Source of the DNA: an uncultured Dialister sp.
GTDB taxonomy: Bacteria > Bacillota > Negativicutes > Veillonellales > Dialisteraceae
Assembly: GCA_934193095.1 (NCBI GenBank)
Contig: CAKPUX010000017.1
Location: 1-37,324, forward strand
Length of the DNA: 37,324 nucleotides
Direction of reading: 5' to 3'
Part shown: one piece after another, positions 8,484 to 16,439 of the stretch
Position numbering within the stretch: the first letter of the stretch is position 1
Layout of the letters: every line of letters starts with the position of its first letter
Notes under the pieces: model-generated
What the model saw: the letters and a program-made list of their open reading frames with translations, nothing else
What the model was told of the DNA's origin: nothing
The model's database searches: none
Position numbers and translations under genes: made by a program

Positions 8484-9191
8484 TTACTCGTGACCAGTCT
8501 CCAGCCCAAGCAGCTCTCTCAGTTCACCTACGGTATCTGCGATCGCGTCTGCGCCGTGGGCAGCGAGCTCTTCGCGGCTGCCGTAGCCGAAGGAGACGGC
8601 GATGCAGGGGAGATGGTTGTCATGCGCGCCATCTACGTCATAGCCGGTATCACCGATCATGACGGTCTCCTTCGCAAGACGCGCTGCGTCATGGCCCTTT
8701 TCGCAAAGAAGGGAGAGTGTCTTGGCGATGATGCGCGCCTTCTGGCTCATGGTCGCATTCTGGTTTAGCTCATCATCGGGATCGCTGCCGCAGATGACAT
8801 CGAAGTAGGACGTGAAGCCGAAATTTTCAATGATCCGCTTCACAAAAGGCTCCGGCTTGCTCGATGAGACGGCAAGCACATAGCCGCTGGCTTTCGCGAG
8901 AGAGAGAAGCTCGCCGATGCCGGCATAGGGCGAGCAGTCGAAGAGCGCGCCCTTTTCTTCATACAGCTCTCTGAATTTCGTGATGGCGGTCACGATGTCA
9001 TCGTCTTTCATGCCGTAGAGCTTTTTCATCTGCGTATTGAGCGGCGGCCCGATGAAGGTGCGGAGCTTTTTCTCATCTGTCTCATGGATGCCGACTGCGT
9101 CAAGGCCGTACCTGACGGAGCGAAGAATGCCGGGAGCAGACTCGGAGATCGTGCCGTCCAGATCGAAAAGAAGGGTGGTGTAGTGGGGCAT
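8484..9191 (-). CDS. HAD-superfamily hydrolase (phosphoglycolate phosphatase/5'-nucleotidase-like)
   Basis: The product has 235 residues, a normal length for the Gph/PpaX/5'-nucleotidase branch. HAD motif I is FDLDGT with nucleophile Asp10 and Asp12. Motif II is in AVSSSKP (Ser about 127-129). Motif IV is MIGDTGYDVDGA near residue 195. A helical cap domain (about 17-90) carries FIGPPL, typical of this branch. It should dephosphorylate a small cytosolic phosphoester; the substrate cannot be read from sequence. A GAGG ribosome-binding site precedes the ATG at 9191. It appears monocistronic, with the palindromic terminator at 8351-8400 downstream. Confidence 0.9.
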   Translation of the reverse strand: MPHYTTLLFDLDGTISESAPGILRSVRYGLDAVGIHETDEKKLRTFIGPPLNTQMKKLYGMKDDDIVTAITKFRELYEEKGALFDCSPYAGIGELLSLAKASGYVLAVSSSKPEPFVKRIIENFGFTSYFDVICGSDPDDELNQNATMSQKARIIAKTLSLLCEKGHDAARLAKETVMIGDTGYDVDGAHDNHLPCIAVSFGYGSREELAAHGADAIADTVGELRELLGLETGHE

Positions 9192-9594
9192 AGGGACCTC
9201 GGTTCGAATAAAAGTGACTAGGGATTAGGGCTCAGGGTTAGCCCGTGGGCGGGGCGCCCATGGATTGTGGATGAAAGCCTCGCATGAATGAGAAATTAGA
9301 AATGCGAAATGCGAAATGGTGGTGCGGCGCATAAAAATATGGAAGCGCCGCGGAGTATTAAAATAAGCTTAAAACGCGTCCCCCCTTGGAGAAGGGGGTG
9401 CCCGAAGGGCAGGGGATAGACTGCCTCGAAGAGGCAGAATTCTGCAGAATGAGAAACAAGAACTGTTGAATAGACTAGAGTAGATAGCATGAGCCGCTAT
9501 GTAAAAGGGTGCCGTTACGCGGCACATCCATCCTGCGACTTTGGTGCTTCTAATCCCTAGCCACTAATTTCTAGTCACCAGTCACTAGTCCCCA
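9192..9594. repeat. Intergenic repeats: E block, D hairpin, C array
   Basis: A short C run lies at 9218-9240, the E block (GGGTTAGCCCG..GGGCGCC) starts at 9237, the AT-rich GAGAAATTAGAAATG spacer follows, and a D hairpin (GCGGCGC 9324-9330, GCGCCGC 9345-9351) closes the composite cassette. A GGAGAAGGGGGTGCCCGAAGGGC block lies at 9387-9413 and a C array at 9550-9592 ends two bases from the next gene's stop codon. No gene is seen. Confidence 0.75.
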
Positions 9595-10182
9595 TCATTT
9601 GAAGATCAATTTCTTCTTCATCCGATCGATGGAGAAGGTGCGCAGCGGCTGTCCCGTTTCCTTCAGAAGCTCTTTCGGAGAAGAGAGGGATCTCTCGGCC
9701 AGTGCCGCGCGCACGATGTATGCACAGGCGCGGGCATCGTCCAAGGCCTGGTGGTGATGGAAGTCGAAGCCCAGTGCTTCGGCGACGGTATTCAGCTTGT
9801 GATTTTCCATATCCGGCCAGAGCTTGACGGAGAGCGGGACGGTATCGCCATAGCAAAAGTGCAGGTCGGGAAGACCGTAGGTGGCGATCGACGAGGCGAG
9901 GACGCCCATGTCGAAGCGGGCATTGTGCGCAAAGACCACCTGTCCCTCCAGACGCTCACGGATCTCTTCGAAAAGAAGCGGGAAGGCGGGCTCCTCTGCC
10001 ACGTCGGCGGGGGAGATGCCATTCACCTTCTGGCATTGGGCATCAAAATTCATGGAGAGGGGGTGGATGAGATGGTACCACTCGTCGATGACTTTTTCGC
10101 CATCGCTGGTCACGATGCCAAGGGAGCAGGCATTCGCCGGGCCCCAGTAGGCAGTTTCAAAATCGATTGCAATGTAGTTCAT
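9595..10182 (-). CDS. DnaQ-like DEDDh 3'-5' exonuclease
   Basis: The product has 195 residues. The three exonuclease motifs are complete: Exo I is IDFET with Asp7 and Glu9, Exo II is AHNARFDMGVL with Asp91, and Exo III is HQALDDARA with His144 and Asp149, giving the DEDDh set. The first ~165 residues form the RNase T/DnaQ fold; a short basic tail ending KKKLIFK follows. It is a stand-alone cytosolic protein, not fused to a polymerase; a role in DNA repair or as a PolIII-epsilon-like proofreader is inferred. The gene is flanked by repeats on both sides and looks monocistronic. The TGA stop is followed after two bases by a C-type tandem array. Confidence 0.92.
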   Translation of the reverse strand: MNYIAIDFETAYWGPANACSLGIVTSDGEKVIDEWYHLIHPLSMNFDAQCQKVNGISPADVAEEPAFPLLFEEIRERLEGQVVFAHNARFDMGVLASSIATYGLPDLHFCYGDTVPLSVKLWPDMENHKLNTVAEALGFDFHHHQALDDARACAYIVRAALAERSLSSPKELLKETGQPLRTFSIDRMKKKLIFK

Positions 10183-10430
10183 GATGATTTGAGGTTCAAG
10201 GTTCAGGGTTCAGGGTTAGCCCTTGGGGCGGGGCGCCCTTTGATTGCGTGCGAAAGAGGTTCGGCGGGTTCAACAGGTTCAGAGGGTTCAACGGGGGTAG
10301 TGCGGCGCATAAAAAAGAAGCGCCGCGGAGCATAAATCATGGTGATCTCGAAGGCTGTATGAGCTGATGCGATCCTCGCATCGCAAGCCTTTCCCTCGAG
10401 TGGAAGGCTGTTAAGTTAAGCGGCAGAACG
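10183..10430. repeat. Composite intergenic cassette (AACC runs, E block, D hairpin)
   Basis: GGTTCAGGGTTCAGGG runs are followed by the E block at 10213-10240, a second GGTTCA run at 10260-10295 and a D hairpin (GCGGCGC 10302-10308, GCGCCGC 10320-10326). A short CCTTCCC..GGAAGG block and TTAAGTTAAGCGGCAGAACG at 10409-10428 lead into repeat copy A3. Confidence 0.75.
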
Positions 10431-10725
10431 TTCTTGGCTCCCCATCGGGGGAGCTGCCCGAAGGGCTGAGGGGGCTACGTAGCGGTATTGCATGAAAGTG
10501 TTGGAATATCGATAGCATCGGACTATTCAACATAGCACGCTATACCGCTAGCATGCCCCTATTGCCTTCGGCACTTCCCCCAAAGGGGGAAGCAAGATGT
10601 TACGTAGCTAACGATTTCCTTAACTTAATGGCATTACCCCTCTAGGGGAAGGTGCCCCGAAGGGGCGGATAGGGTACCGGAGGTATGAAAGACCGGTGAA
10701 ATTAGTCACCAGTGATTAGCCACCA
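10431..10725 (+). repeat. Truncated copy A3 of palindromic repeat family A
   Basis: 10431-10640 matches 1-300 almost base for base, but about 78 bp present there, including the 30-bp arm, is absent: homology jumps from GAAGGGCT to GAGGGGGCTACG. Only the palindromic core and its outer flanks remain. 10641-10725 holds a CCCTCTAGGGG hairpin, a GGTGCCCCGAAGGGGCGG block and a short C-type run that ends just before the next stop codon. Confidence 0.8.
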
Positions 10726-11460
10726 TCAAATATCCGTCTCGAAGGTATGCGGCGCTTCTTCGATCCAGCCGACCTCGACCGCACGGTCGAAGGCGGACTT
10801 GACGCGGCGGGCGAGTTCATTTCTGGCGGCGGCGACTTTCTTTCGGTTCGGCGCAAATCCGGTGATGAGAATGAGAACGTCTTCGGTGGCCGGGGTGATC
10901 TGTCCGGCCTCTGTGTCTTCGGTGAGCCAGCCGGTGGTGCAGAGGTCATCCCCTAGAGAAACGATGACGTCGTCCTCTGTTTTCCGGATGGTGAGCGTCC
11001 GGCTGCGGTCGCCCATGTCGTAGGCGTGGATGTCGACGTGGAATTTCAGCATGCCGGCGCGCACCATGTCGAGGATCGGATTCCGGCGCGGCAGCACATC
11101 GGAGCCGGCGAGTTCATCCAGTGTCGCCGTCTTGGGGGCAGGAAGGATTTCCATGGAGGTCTCTTTTGCCTCTTCTTGTTCAAAGAGCCCCAGATCTTTC
11201 TTGTATTCCGCAAAGGTTTTTGCCAGACCGGACTCGCCAGCGATGGAGAGCTTTTCGAGGACCTTCTGGTAGCGCTCGATCTCTGCGTCGGCGATGTGGG
11301 GATTCATCTTGAGGAGCAGGTTCGCCTCGGTGCAGCAGCGGCGGCGGAAGGCTTCTGCTTCCAGATTCACATCGCGGTTGTCAGCGGCGCGCAGGGCGAC
11401 GACGCCGATGCACAGGCCGGGGATGGTATCGAATAACTGATCGTCTACAGTGATTTTCAT
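10726..11460 (-). CDS. B3/B4 tRNA-binding-domain protein
   Basis: The product has 244 residues and resembles the stand-alone B3/B4 domain proteins related to the editing region of phenylalanyl-tRNA synthetase beta. The recognisable part is NPILDMVRAGMLKFHVDIHA followed by AYDMGD and an ITPATEDVLILITGFAP segment, which follow the family pattern. A role in binding or editing a mis-charged tRNA or free amino acid is possible but unproven. The ATG at 11460 is preferred over an ATG 12 bp upstream because GGAGG sits between them at 11466-11470, correctly spaced for the second. It is isolated between repeats. Confidence 0.7.
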   Translation of the reverse strand: MKITVDDQLFDTIPGLCIGVVALRAADNRDVNLEAEAFRRRCCTEANLLLKMNPHIADAEIERYQKVLEKLSIAGESGLAKTFAEYKKDLGLFEQEEAKETSMEILPAPKTATLDELAGSDVLPRRNPILDMVRAGMLKFHVDIHAYDMGDRSRTLTIRKTEDDVIVSLGDDLCTTGWLTEDTEAGQITPATEDVLILITGFAPNRKKVAAARNELARRVKSAFDRAVEVGWIEEAPHTFETDI

Positions 11461-11509
11461 GATTGCCTCCAAATGGGAAAATAGTTCGTCACTATTATAG
11501 CATAAGTGA

Positions 11510-11636
11510 TGGGCTTGGGTTGATGGGTTCGGGGTTAGCCCGCAGAGCGGGTCGCCTTTTGATTCCGTTTGAAAGCAAGGGTGAGTAGCTAGGGATTAGG
11601 GATTGGTGACTAGTGACTGGTGACTAGTGACTGGGA
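11510..11636. repeat. E block and C-type tandem array
   Basis: GGTTCGGGGTTAGCCCGCAG..GGGTCGCC and TTTGATTCCGTTTGAAAG form an E block at 11526-11575. TAGCTAGGGATTAGGGATTGG and four GTGACTGG/GTGACTAG units follow, ending against the B1 element. Confidence 0.75.
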
Positions 11637-11643
11637 TTCTCTG

Positions 11644-11796
11644 GCATCGTCATCCCGAGCGCAGCCCTCGATCTTTACTGCACTGCGGGAATCAGCGTGT
11701 ATGCGCCGAGGGAAAACGATGTCCTGGTGCTGTCTCACATCAGGTGATGAGCGTTCTGCAATAAAGATTGAGGGCTACGCTCGAAATGACGACGAC
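11644..11796 (+). repeat. MITE-like element, family B copy B1 (153 bp)
   Basis: The left end GCATCGTCATCCCGAGCGCA and the complement of the right end (GCTCGAAATGACGACG) form imperfect terminal inverted repeats of about 38 bp. The middle contains GCGGGAATCAGCGTGTATGC and CACATCAGG, shared with copies at 20898-21050 (same strand) and 14061-14210 (inverted). It encodes no protein. Confidence 0.8.
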
Positions 11797-11799
11797 GCG

Positions 11800-11962
11800 A
11801 AGCGCTATCAAAATTCTGCGGCGCTTCTATAGTTTTATGCGCCGCACCATCATTTCTCATTTCTAATTTCTCATTTCTAATTCAAATGAAGCTTTCACCC
11901 GCAATCCATGGACGGCACGCCCCGCGGGCTAACCCTGAACCTTGAACCCTGAACCCCGAACC
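11800..11962. repeat. Composite D-spacer-E cassette with AACC runs
   Basis: A D hairpin (GCGGCGC 11818-11824, GCGCCGC 11839-11845) is followed by the CATTTCTCATTTCTAATTTC spacer, AAGCTTTCACCCGCAATCCA, the E block GGCACGCCCCGCGGGCTAACCC (complement orientation) and a CTGAACCTTGAACCCTGAAC run. It is directly attached to B1 and runs into the promoter of the next gene. Confidence 0.75.
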
Positions 11963-11971
11963 CTTTATAAT
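11942..11971 (+). promoter_or_regulatory. Promoter of the RluA gene, -35 inside a repeat
   Basis: TATAAT at 11966-11971 is perfect. TTGAAC at 11942-11947, 18 bp upstream, is the best -35 and belongs to the TTGAACCCTGAACC repeat. The distance to the start at 12012 is about 40 bp. Confidence 0.5.
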
Positions 11972-12011
11972 AATGACAACCAATGAAAGTCAATCGAAAG
12001 GGGAATGAATT

Positions 12012-12878
12012 TTGCAACTGGAACTCATAGTATCGGAGGCCCAGGCGGGGCGGATGGTGAAGGACGCGGTGAAGGTGCTGCATTTGTCCGGCGGATTGTG
12101 GAAGCGGATCAAATGGAATGGGCGCGTGACGGTGAATGGCGAGGAGGTACACAATGCGCGCAGGAGAGTCGCAAAGGGCGATCGCATCGTGCTCACGTGG
12201 AGCGAGGAGAATGATATCGTCCCATCGGACATCCCGCTCTCCATCACGTATGAGGATGAGGCGCTCCTCATCGTGAATAAGGGACCGGGCATGATCATCC
12301 ATCCGACGGCGCGCGGCGCGCATGATACGCTGGTGAATGCAGTGGCAGACTACTATGCGCGCCAGCGCATCGAGGCGGGCATCCATCCCATTTATCGTCT
12401 TGATCGCAATACGACGGGGCTCGTCGTGGTGGCTAAGTCAGCGAAGGGGCAGTATGACCTCTCTAAGAGCCATGACCAGATCTACCGCGAGTATCTGGCT
12501 CTCGTTTCCGGACATATGGATGAGAAGGCAGGGCGCATCGATCGCCCCATCGGACGCAGGGACGGTTCGATCGTGGAGTGGATGGTCAGGGAAGACGGCA
12601 AGCGCGCCATCACGGACTATGAGGTGCTGGGCGAGTATGATGGGTATTCGCTTTTGAAGATCCATCTTCTGACGGGACGCACGCACCAGATCCGCGTGCA
12701 TTTTGCGAGCCTCGGGCATCCGCTCTTAGGGGATGACCTCTACGGCGGGCCCCTCGGCCTCATGACGCGGCAGGCACTTCACGCCTATACCGTCCGCTTC
12801 GCTCATCCGGTGACGGGAAAGGAAATGAGATTCACCGCTCCCGTGCCGGAGGATATGAGGAAATGGATGGAGAAATAA
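12012..12878 (+). CDS. RluA-family pseudouridine synthase
   Basis: The product has 288 residues. It converts uridine to pseudouridine in rRNA or tRNA; the exact position cannot be told. An S4-like RNA-binding region spans about 10-65 (WKRIKWNGRVTVNGE), followed by the synthase domain. The signature HPIYRLDRNTTGLVVVAKS contains catalytic Asp131. LLTGRTHQIRVHFASLGHPL near 220-240 is the second family motif. The start is TTG at 12012, preceded by AAAGGGG at about 11997-12003; no better ATG or GTG lies nearby and the sequence aligns with the family from the first residues. The gene probably has its own promoter at 11942-11971. Confidence 0.93.
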   Translation: MQLELIVSEAQAGRMVKDAVKVLHLSGGLWKRIKWNGRVTVNGEEVHNARRRVAKGDRIVLTWSEENDIVPSDIPLSITYEDEALLIVNKGPGMIIHPTARGAHDTLVNAVADYYARQRIEAGIHPIYRLDRNTTGLVVVAKSAKGQYDLSKSHDQIYREYLALVSGHMDEKAGRIDRPIGRRDGSIVEWMVREDGKRAITDYEVLGEYDGYSLLKIHLLTGRTHQIRVHFASLGHPLLGDDLYGGPLGLMTRQALHAYTVRFAHPVTGKEMRFTAPVPEDMRKWMEK

Positions 12879-12900
12879 AGGGGGGGCAGCAGGTTCTGTA

Positions 12901-12909
12901 TGCTATAAT
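12901..12909 (+). promoter_or_regulatory. Extended -10 promoter before the PgeF gene
   Basis: TGCTATAAT has the TG extension and a perfect -10, about 50 bp upstream of the start at 12960. No convincing -35 is visible. Confidence 0.45.
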
Positions 12910-12959
12910 AAGAAGACATATTTCCCTTTTTATTCGCATCGAAAGGTGGCTTTGGGCTT

Positions 12960-13772
12960 ATGAAATTTATTTCCGCAGACGGGATCCTTTACATGACATT
13001 CGACTGTTATCAGGGACAGGGGGTCGTAGCGGCTGTGTCATGCCGCACTGGCGGGGTGAGTGAGCCGCCATTTTCCTCTCTGAATATGGGCTTCCATACG
13101 GGCGACGATGCGGATGCGGTGCGTGAGAACCGCCGCCGCTATTTCGAGGCACTGGGGCTTTCCGCCTCGCGCCTTGTCTCGGGAAATCAGGTGCATGGCA
13201 CCTACATCTACAAGGTGACGGAGAAGGATGCCGGACGCGGCGCACTCACGATGGAGACGGCGATCCCTGCCTGTGATGGCTTCATGACGGATGAGAAGGA
13301 TATCCCGATCACGATGAATTATGCCGACTGCACGCCGCTCTTTTTCTACGATCCGGTGAAGCGGGCGATCGCGCTGTCTCATGGAGGCTGGAGGGGGACA
13401 GCCGGCAATATCGCTGCGCTCACGGTGTCGAAGATGGAGAAGAACTACGGCTCGAAGCGGAAGGATATCCTGTGTGCGATCGGTCCGGCGATCGGACTGG
13501 AGTGCTTCGAGGTGGGTGAGGAAGTGGTAGAGGAATTCTATAAGCTCTTCAATGAGAAGGAGATCTCGCGTCTTTCGGTCAAAAAAGCCAATGGGAAGTA
13601 CCTCTTCGATCTGCACAATGCGAACCGCCGCCTCCTCGAAAAGGCCGGCATCCCTGCTGACCATATCGAAGACTGCGGGCTCTGTACCTACTGTCACGAT
13701 GATCTCTTCTACTCGTATCGGAAATCCGGCGGAAAAACAGGCCGTCACATGGCGGTGATGGCGCTCGTCTGA
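12960..13772 (+). CDS. pgeF: PgeF/YfiH-family polyphenol oxidase-like protein (LACC1-like purine nucleoside enzyme)
   Basis: The product has 270 residues, the usual length of this family. The conserved metal ligands are visible: NQVHG with His79, NYADCTP with Cys124 and SHGGWRGT with His141. CAIGPAIGLECFEVG and DCGLCTYC are further family motifs. Members have been described as copper-dependent phenol oxidases, as purine nucleoside phosphorylase/adenosine deaminase enzymes and, in E. coli, in peptidoglycan precursor quality control; the sequence does not decide among them. The start ATG follows a GAAAGGTGG stretch about 13 bp upstream. It lies 81 bp after the RluA gene with a possible own promoter. 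Confidence 0.9.
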   Translation: MKFISADGILYMTFDCYQGQGVVAAVSCRTGGVSEPPFSSLNMGFHTGDDADAVRENRRRYFEALGLSASRLVSGNQVHGTYIYKVTEKDAGRGALTMETAIPACDGFMTDEKDIPITMNYADCTPLFFYDPVKRAIALSHGGWRGTAGNIAALTVSKMEKNYGSKRKDILCAIGPAIGLECFEVGEEVVEEFYKLFNEKEISRLSVKKANGKYLFDLHNANRRLLEKAGIPADHIEDCGLCTYCHDDLFYSYRKSGGKTGRHMAVMALV

Positions 13773-13785
13773 TTTATGGGAAATG

Positions 13786-13818
13786 AAAAAACTCACGGCG
13801 TTTGTCGTGAGCTTTTTT
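13786..13818 (+). terminator. Intrinsic terminator after pgeF
   Basis: CTCACG (13792-13797) pairs with CGTGAG (13806-13811), flanked by AAAAAA and TTTTTT. It follows the stop codon within 20 bp. Confidence 0.85.
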
Positions 13819-13823
13819 ATTTG

Positions 13824-14046
13824 GGGTGACTAGGGACTGGTGACTAGGGACTGGTGACTAGGGACTGGTGACTAGGGACTGGTGACTAGGGACTAGTAGC
13901 TAGGGACTAGTAGCTAGGGATTAGGGATTAGGGATTAGGAGACTAGGAGACTAGGAGACTAGGAGACTAGGAGACTAGGAGACTAGGAGACTAGGAGACT
14001 AGGAGACTGGGGGACTGGGGGACTGGGGGACTGGGGGACTGGGAGA
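13824..14046. repeat. Large short-tandem-repeat array (VNTR, family C)
   Basis: The array changes unit along its length: about four to five copies of a 14-mer GTGACTAGGGACTG, two copies of TAGCTAGGGACTAG, three copies of GATTAGG, about nine copies of the 8-mer GAGACTAG, then four copies of the 8-mer GGGGGACT. There is no open frame through it. It is the largest such array in the window, and such runs are likely to vary in copy number. Confidence 0.92.
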
Positions 14047-14060
14047 CAGCAGGCTCTCTC

Positions 14061-14210
14061 GTATCGTCATTGAAAGCGTTGCCGAGAAATCTCTATCGCA
14101 GAATGCCCATTGCCGCATGTGAGGCAATGGGCATCGTCTTTCCTCGGTGCATACGTGCTGATTACCGTAGTGCAGCAGAGATTCCTCGGCTGCGCTCGGA
14201 ATGACGATAC
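14061..14210 (-). repeat. MITE-like element, family B copy B2 (inverted)
   Basis: The outermost bases GTATCGTCAT and ATGACGATAC are perfect inverted repeats, and the imperfect arms extend about 38 bp. The order of internal blocks (CATGTGAGGC, then CCTCGGTGCATACGTGCTGATT) is the reverse complement of B1 and B3. It contains its own internal hairpin GCCCATTGCC..GGCAATGGGC. Confidence 0.8.
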
Positions 14211-14260
14211 GGGAAAGGCGGTGTTCTCGTATCGCCCCTGAACCCTGAACCCTTCAACCT

Positions 14261-14494
14261 TCATCCCATCGTATTCTTCCCGAAGACGGGGTGACTGCAG
14301 GGCTTGAGGCTTCGTTTCTCGACGAGGGAGAGGGCTTCCTGCATATCGACATCATGGCGTTCTTTTCCTGTCTCGTAGACGAGCATGGGAGAGGCGGCAT
14401 CCAGCTCGCTGGCGGGAAGGTAGATGTATTCCTGCATGTGCGGGTCGCCGTAGATGAAGCCGGCGAGAAGTTTGCTTTCGGCAAGTCTATGCAT
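14261..14494 (-). CDS. Small conserved-looking hypothetical protein, coupled to the phosphoesterase gene
   Basis: The 77-residue product begins MHRLAESKLLAGFIYGDP and contains YIYLPASELDA. It has no signal peptide or membrane segment. The start ATG at 14494 overlaps the last codons of the metallophosphoesterase gene (stop at 14487-14489), and GGAG lies 7 bases before it inside that gene. This tight overlap with a correctly spaced ribosome-binding site is the main evidence that it is real. I do not recognise the family. Confidence 0.6.
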   Translation of the reverse strand: MHRLAESKLLAGFIYGDPHMQEYIYLPASELDAASPMLVYETGKERHDVDMQEALSLVEKRSLKPCSHPVFGKNTMG

Positions 14495-15203
14495 GGGGCG
14501 CCTCCAGATCACAGATGAAGTATGGCTTGAAGTCCAGATAGTCCGAGCTCGTCAGGCAAAGCGGGACGCCCAAGAGGGAATCCGGCAGATTTTTGAAATT
14601 CGGCGCGCCGTGGATGTGGCCATAGAGGCAGAGGTCTGCGCCGCCGGCGGCGATGATCTCCATCATGTGCGAAGGCCGCCGCATTTCATCGAAGGGCGGG
14701 TAGTGCAGGATCGCGATGATCCGGTCTGCCTTCATCTGCTTTGCCAGGGCGAGCGAGCGCTCCATGCGCCCTTCTTCGCGCAGGATGATGGACTTGTCGG
14801 TGTCTTCTTTATATGTTTTTGCCGTCTCGGAGATCCATCCGCGCGTACCGGCGAGTGCTACGTTTCCGACCTGAATGGCGGAGTTGTGAATGAATTCGAA
14901 GGCGCCATGCGTCATGGCGGTCATCTTCGTGACGGTGGACCACCAGAAGTCGTGGTTGCCGCGGACGATGATCTTACGTCCCGGGAGCGTGCCAAGCATG
15001 GTGAGGTCGGAGATGGCGCTCTCCATGCTCATTGCCCAGGAGAGGTCGCCTGCCATGATGACGGCATCGTCTTCGCGGATCGTCTCCTTCCATGCATTCA
15101 CGATCTTTTCCCGGTGGTTCTTCCAGTTCTCTCCGAATATATCCATGGGCTTCGTTGGCGGATCTCCGGAGAGATGGAAATCACTGAAGGCATATAGTTT
15201 CAT
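14487..15203 (-). CDS. Calcineurin-like metallophosphoesterase
   Basis: The product has 238 residues. All binuclear-metal motifs are present: SDFHL with Asp8 and His10, GDLSW with Asp53, GNHDFWW with Asn83 and His84, LHYPPF with His167, and YGHIHG with His196 and His198. It is a cytosolic phosphoesterase of the YmdB/MPPED-like general class; the natural substrate is not evident. It is the first gene of a two-gene leftward unit with the 77-residue protein. A C-type tandem array begins about 25 bp upstream of the start codon. Confidence 0.93.
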   Translation of the reverse strand: MKLYAFSDFHLSGDPPTKPMDIFGENWKNHREKIVNAWKETIREDDAVIMAGDLSWAMSMESAISDLTMLGTLPGRKIIVRGNHDFWWSTVTKMTAMTHGAFEFIHNSAIQVGNVALAGTRGWISETAKTYKEDTDKSIILREEGRMERSLALAKQMKADRIIAILHYPPFDEMRRPSHMMEIIAAGGADLCLYGHIHGAPNFKNLPDSLLGVPLCLTSSDYLDFKPYFICDLEAPHA

Positions 15204-15642
15204 AGGGTAACCTCGTTTGGGGAATGGGGGATTAGTGACTAGTGACTAGTGACTGGGAATTAAGAGACGCGAGTGAGTGGTGACTTGAATACTACTTTCG
15301 GGCATCGCCTCATATATATTCGCGGCGAAGCCGGCACCACAAGTTTGAAGTTTGAAAGCAGGTATAAGTGGCTAGGGATTAGGAGTCTCGAGTGACTGGT
15401 GACTAGTGACTGGTAGCTAGGGATTAGGAACCTCGAGTGACTAGTGACTTGTGACTAGTGACTGAAATGCCACCTTCGGGCATCGCCATCATCTATACTC
15501 CGCGGCGCTTCCATATGATTATGCGCCGCACCACCACCGCCCTACCCTCCGAACCTGTTGAACCCGCTGAACCTTTTTCGCACGTAATCAAAGGGCAGCA
15601 CGCCCCACGGGCTAACCCTGCACCTTGAACCCACAACCTTTT
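15204..15642. repeat. Intergenic repeats: two C arrays and a composite D-E cassette
   Basis: C-type arrays lie at 15228-15262 and 15361-15464, separated by TCGCGGCGAAGCCGGCACC. A D hairpin (GCGGCGC 15502-15508, GCGCCGC 15523-15529) is followed by a CTGTTGAACCCGCTGAACC run and an E block in complement orientation at about 15585-15635. No gene is seen. Confidence 0.75.
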
Positions 15643-16404
15643 TTATCCAAAATACTTTTCTGATTGCAATGTCTCGATGATCCGCTTCTTGCTCGTTTCG
15701 TCCATCACATTTGTGATGCGGTAGCCCATGTAGAGAGGGCTTGCTGTGAAGCGGGGGAAGATCTTGGCGTGGATCTGATTTTTCAGATGATAAAAGAAAA
15801 TGTTGTAGCTCGAGCAGCGGATAGGGAAGTCGGAGAGGACGTAGCGCGCGAGGGTCTGTATGGTGTCAGCAAAGCCGTCACTTCCTCCCTCTTTCTTCAG
15901 CGTCACGTTCAGCTCGCCGACGCCGCTCAAAGGGTACTCTGCGAGCGAGGCGTAGCAGTCGTCATTTTCATAGATGACCTCGCCCAAGAAATTCTCGCCC
16001 TGCAGATTGTCTCGGTAGTCATACTCTTCGAGCCCGATGATCTGCGAGTGCGGGTGGCGCTGTGAGCCGCCGGAGGTGGGGCCGAAGTTGCGGAAGTAGA
16101 TGACGGAGCGGAAACGCTTGTCACTTTCCATTTCCTTCCACTTGGCAAGGCCGAAGGCGATCACCTCGTGGAGCTTCTCGGGCGCATAGGTGCTGAGCTC
16201 GCTGTCGTGGTCGGCTGTCTCGACGATGACGGTGGGGACAGTCTTCTCAAAGACGGGATACTTGTTCATGAGCCAGATGATATCGTCTTTCCGGTCAAGA
16301 ATGTGTGTGAGATTTTCAGGATGGCAGAAAGGGCAGACTTTTTGTGTGCCGGAATGAGGCTTCTCGCTGCCGATGGATATATTGAATGTGATAGGATTGG
16401 TCAT
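15643..16404 (-). CDS. DUF4931 protein, GalT/HIT-superfamily nucleotidyltransferase-like
   Basis: The product has 253 residues. CPFC (Cys24, Cys27) and a downstream HPHSQIIG (His117, His119) match the galactose-1-phosphate uridylyltransferase fold, with the second His of HPH in the position of the GalT catalytic residue. FRNFGPTSGGSQRHPHSQ is the clearest block. It is shorter than GalT (about 340 residues), and no other galactose gene is nearby, so a different nucleotidyl transfer or hydrolysis reaction is likely. The ATG at 16404 is preferred over a GTG three codons earlier because GAGG lies 8 bases upstream of it. Confidence 0.8.
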   Translation of the reverse strand: MTNPITFNISIGSEKPHSGTQKVCPFCHPENLTHILDRKDDIIWLMNKYPVFEKTVPTVIVETADHDSELSTYAPEKLHEVIAFGLAKWKEMESDKRFRSVIYFRNFGPTSGGSQRHPHSQIIGLEEYDYRDNLQGENFLGEVIYENDDCYASLAEYPLSGVGELNVTLKKEGGSDGFADTIQTLARYVLSDFPIRCSSYNIFFYHLKNQIHAKIFPRFTASPLYMGYRITNVMDETSKKRIIETLQSEKYFG

Positions 16405-16439
16405 GGTGTACACCTCATCTTTCCGATTCTTATTATAGC

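Noticed and set aside
11620..11832. 70-residue open frame
   Set aside because: It lies across element B1 and the C array; repeat-derived.
13824..14046. CRISPR-like tandem repeats
   Set aside because: Units are 7-14 bp with no unique spacers and no cas genes; this is a short-tandem-repeat array.
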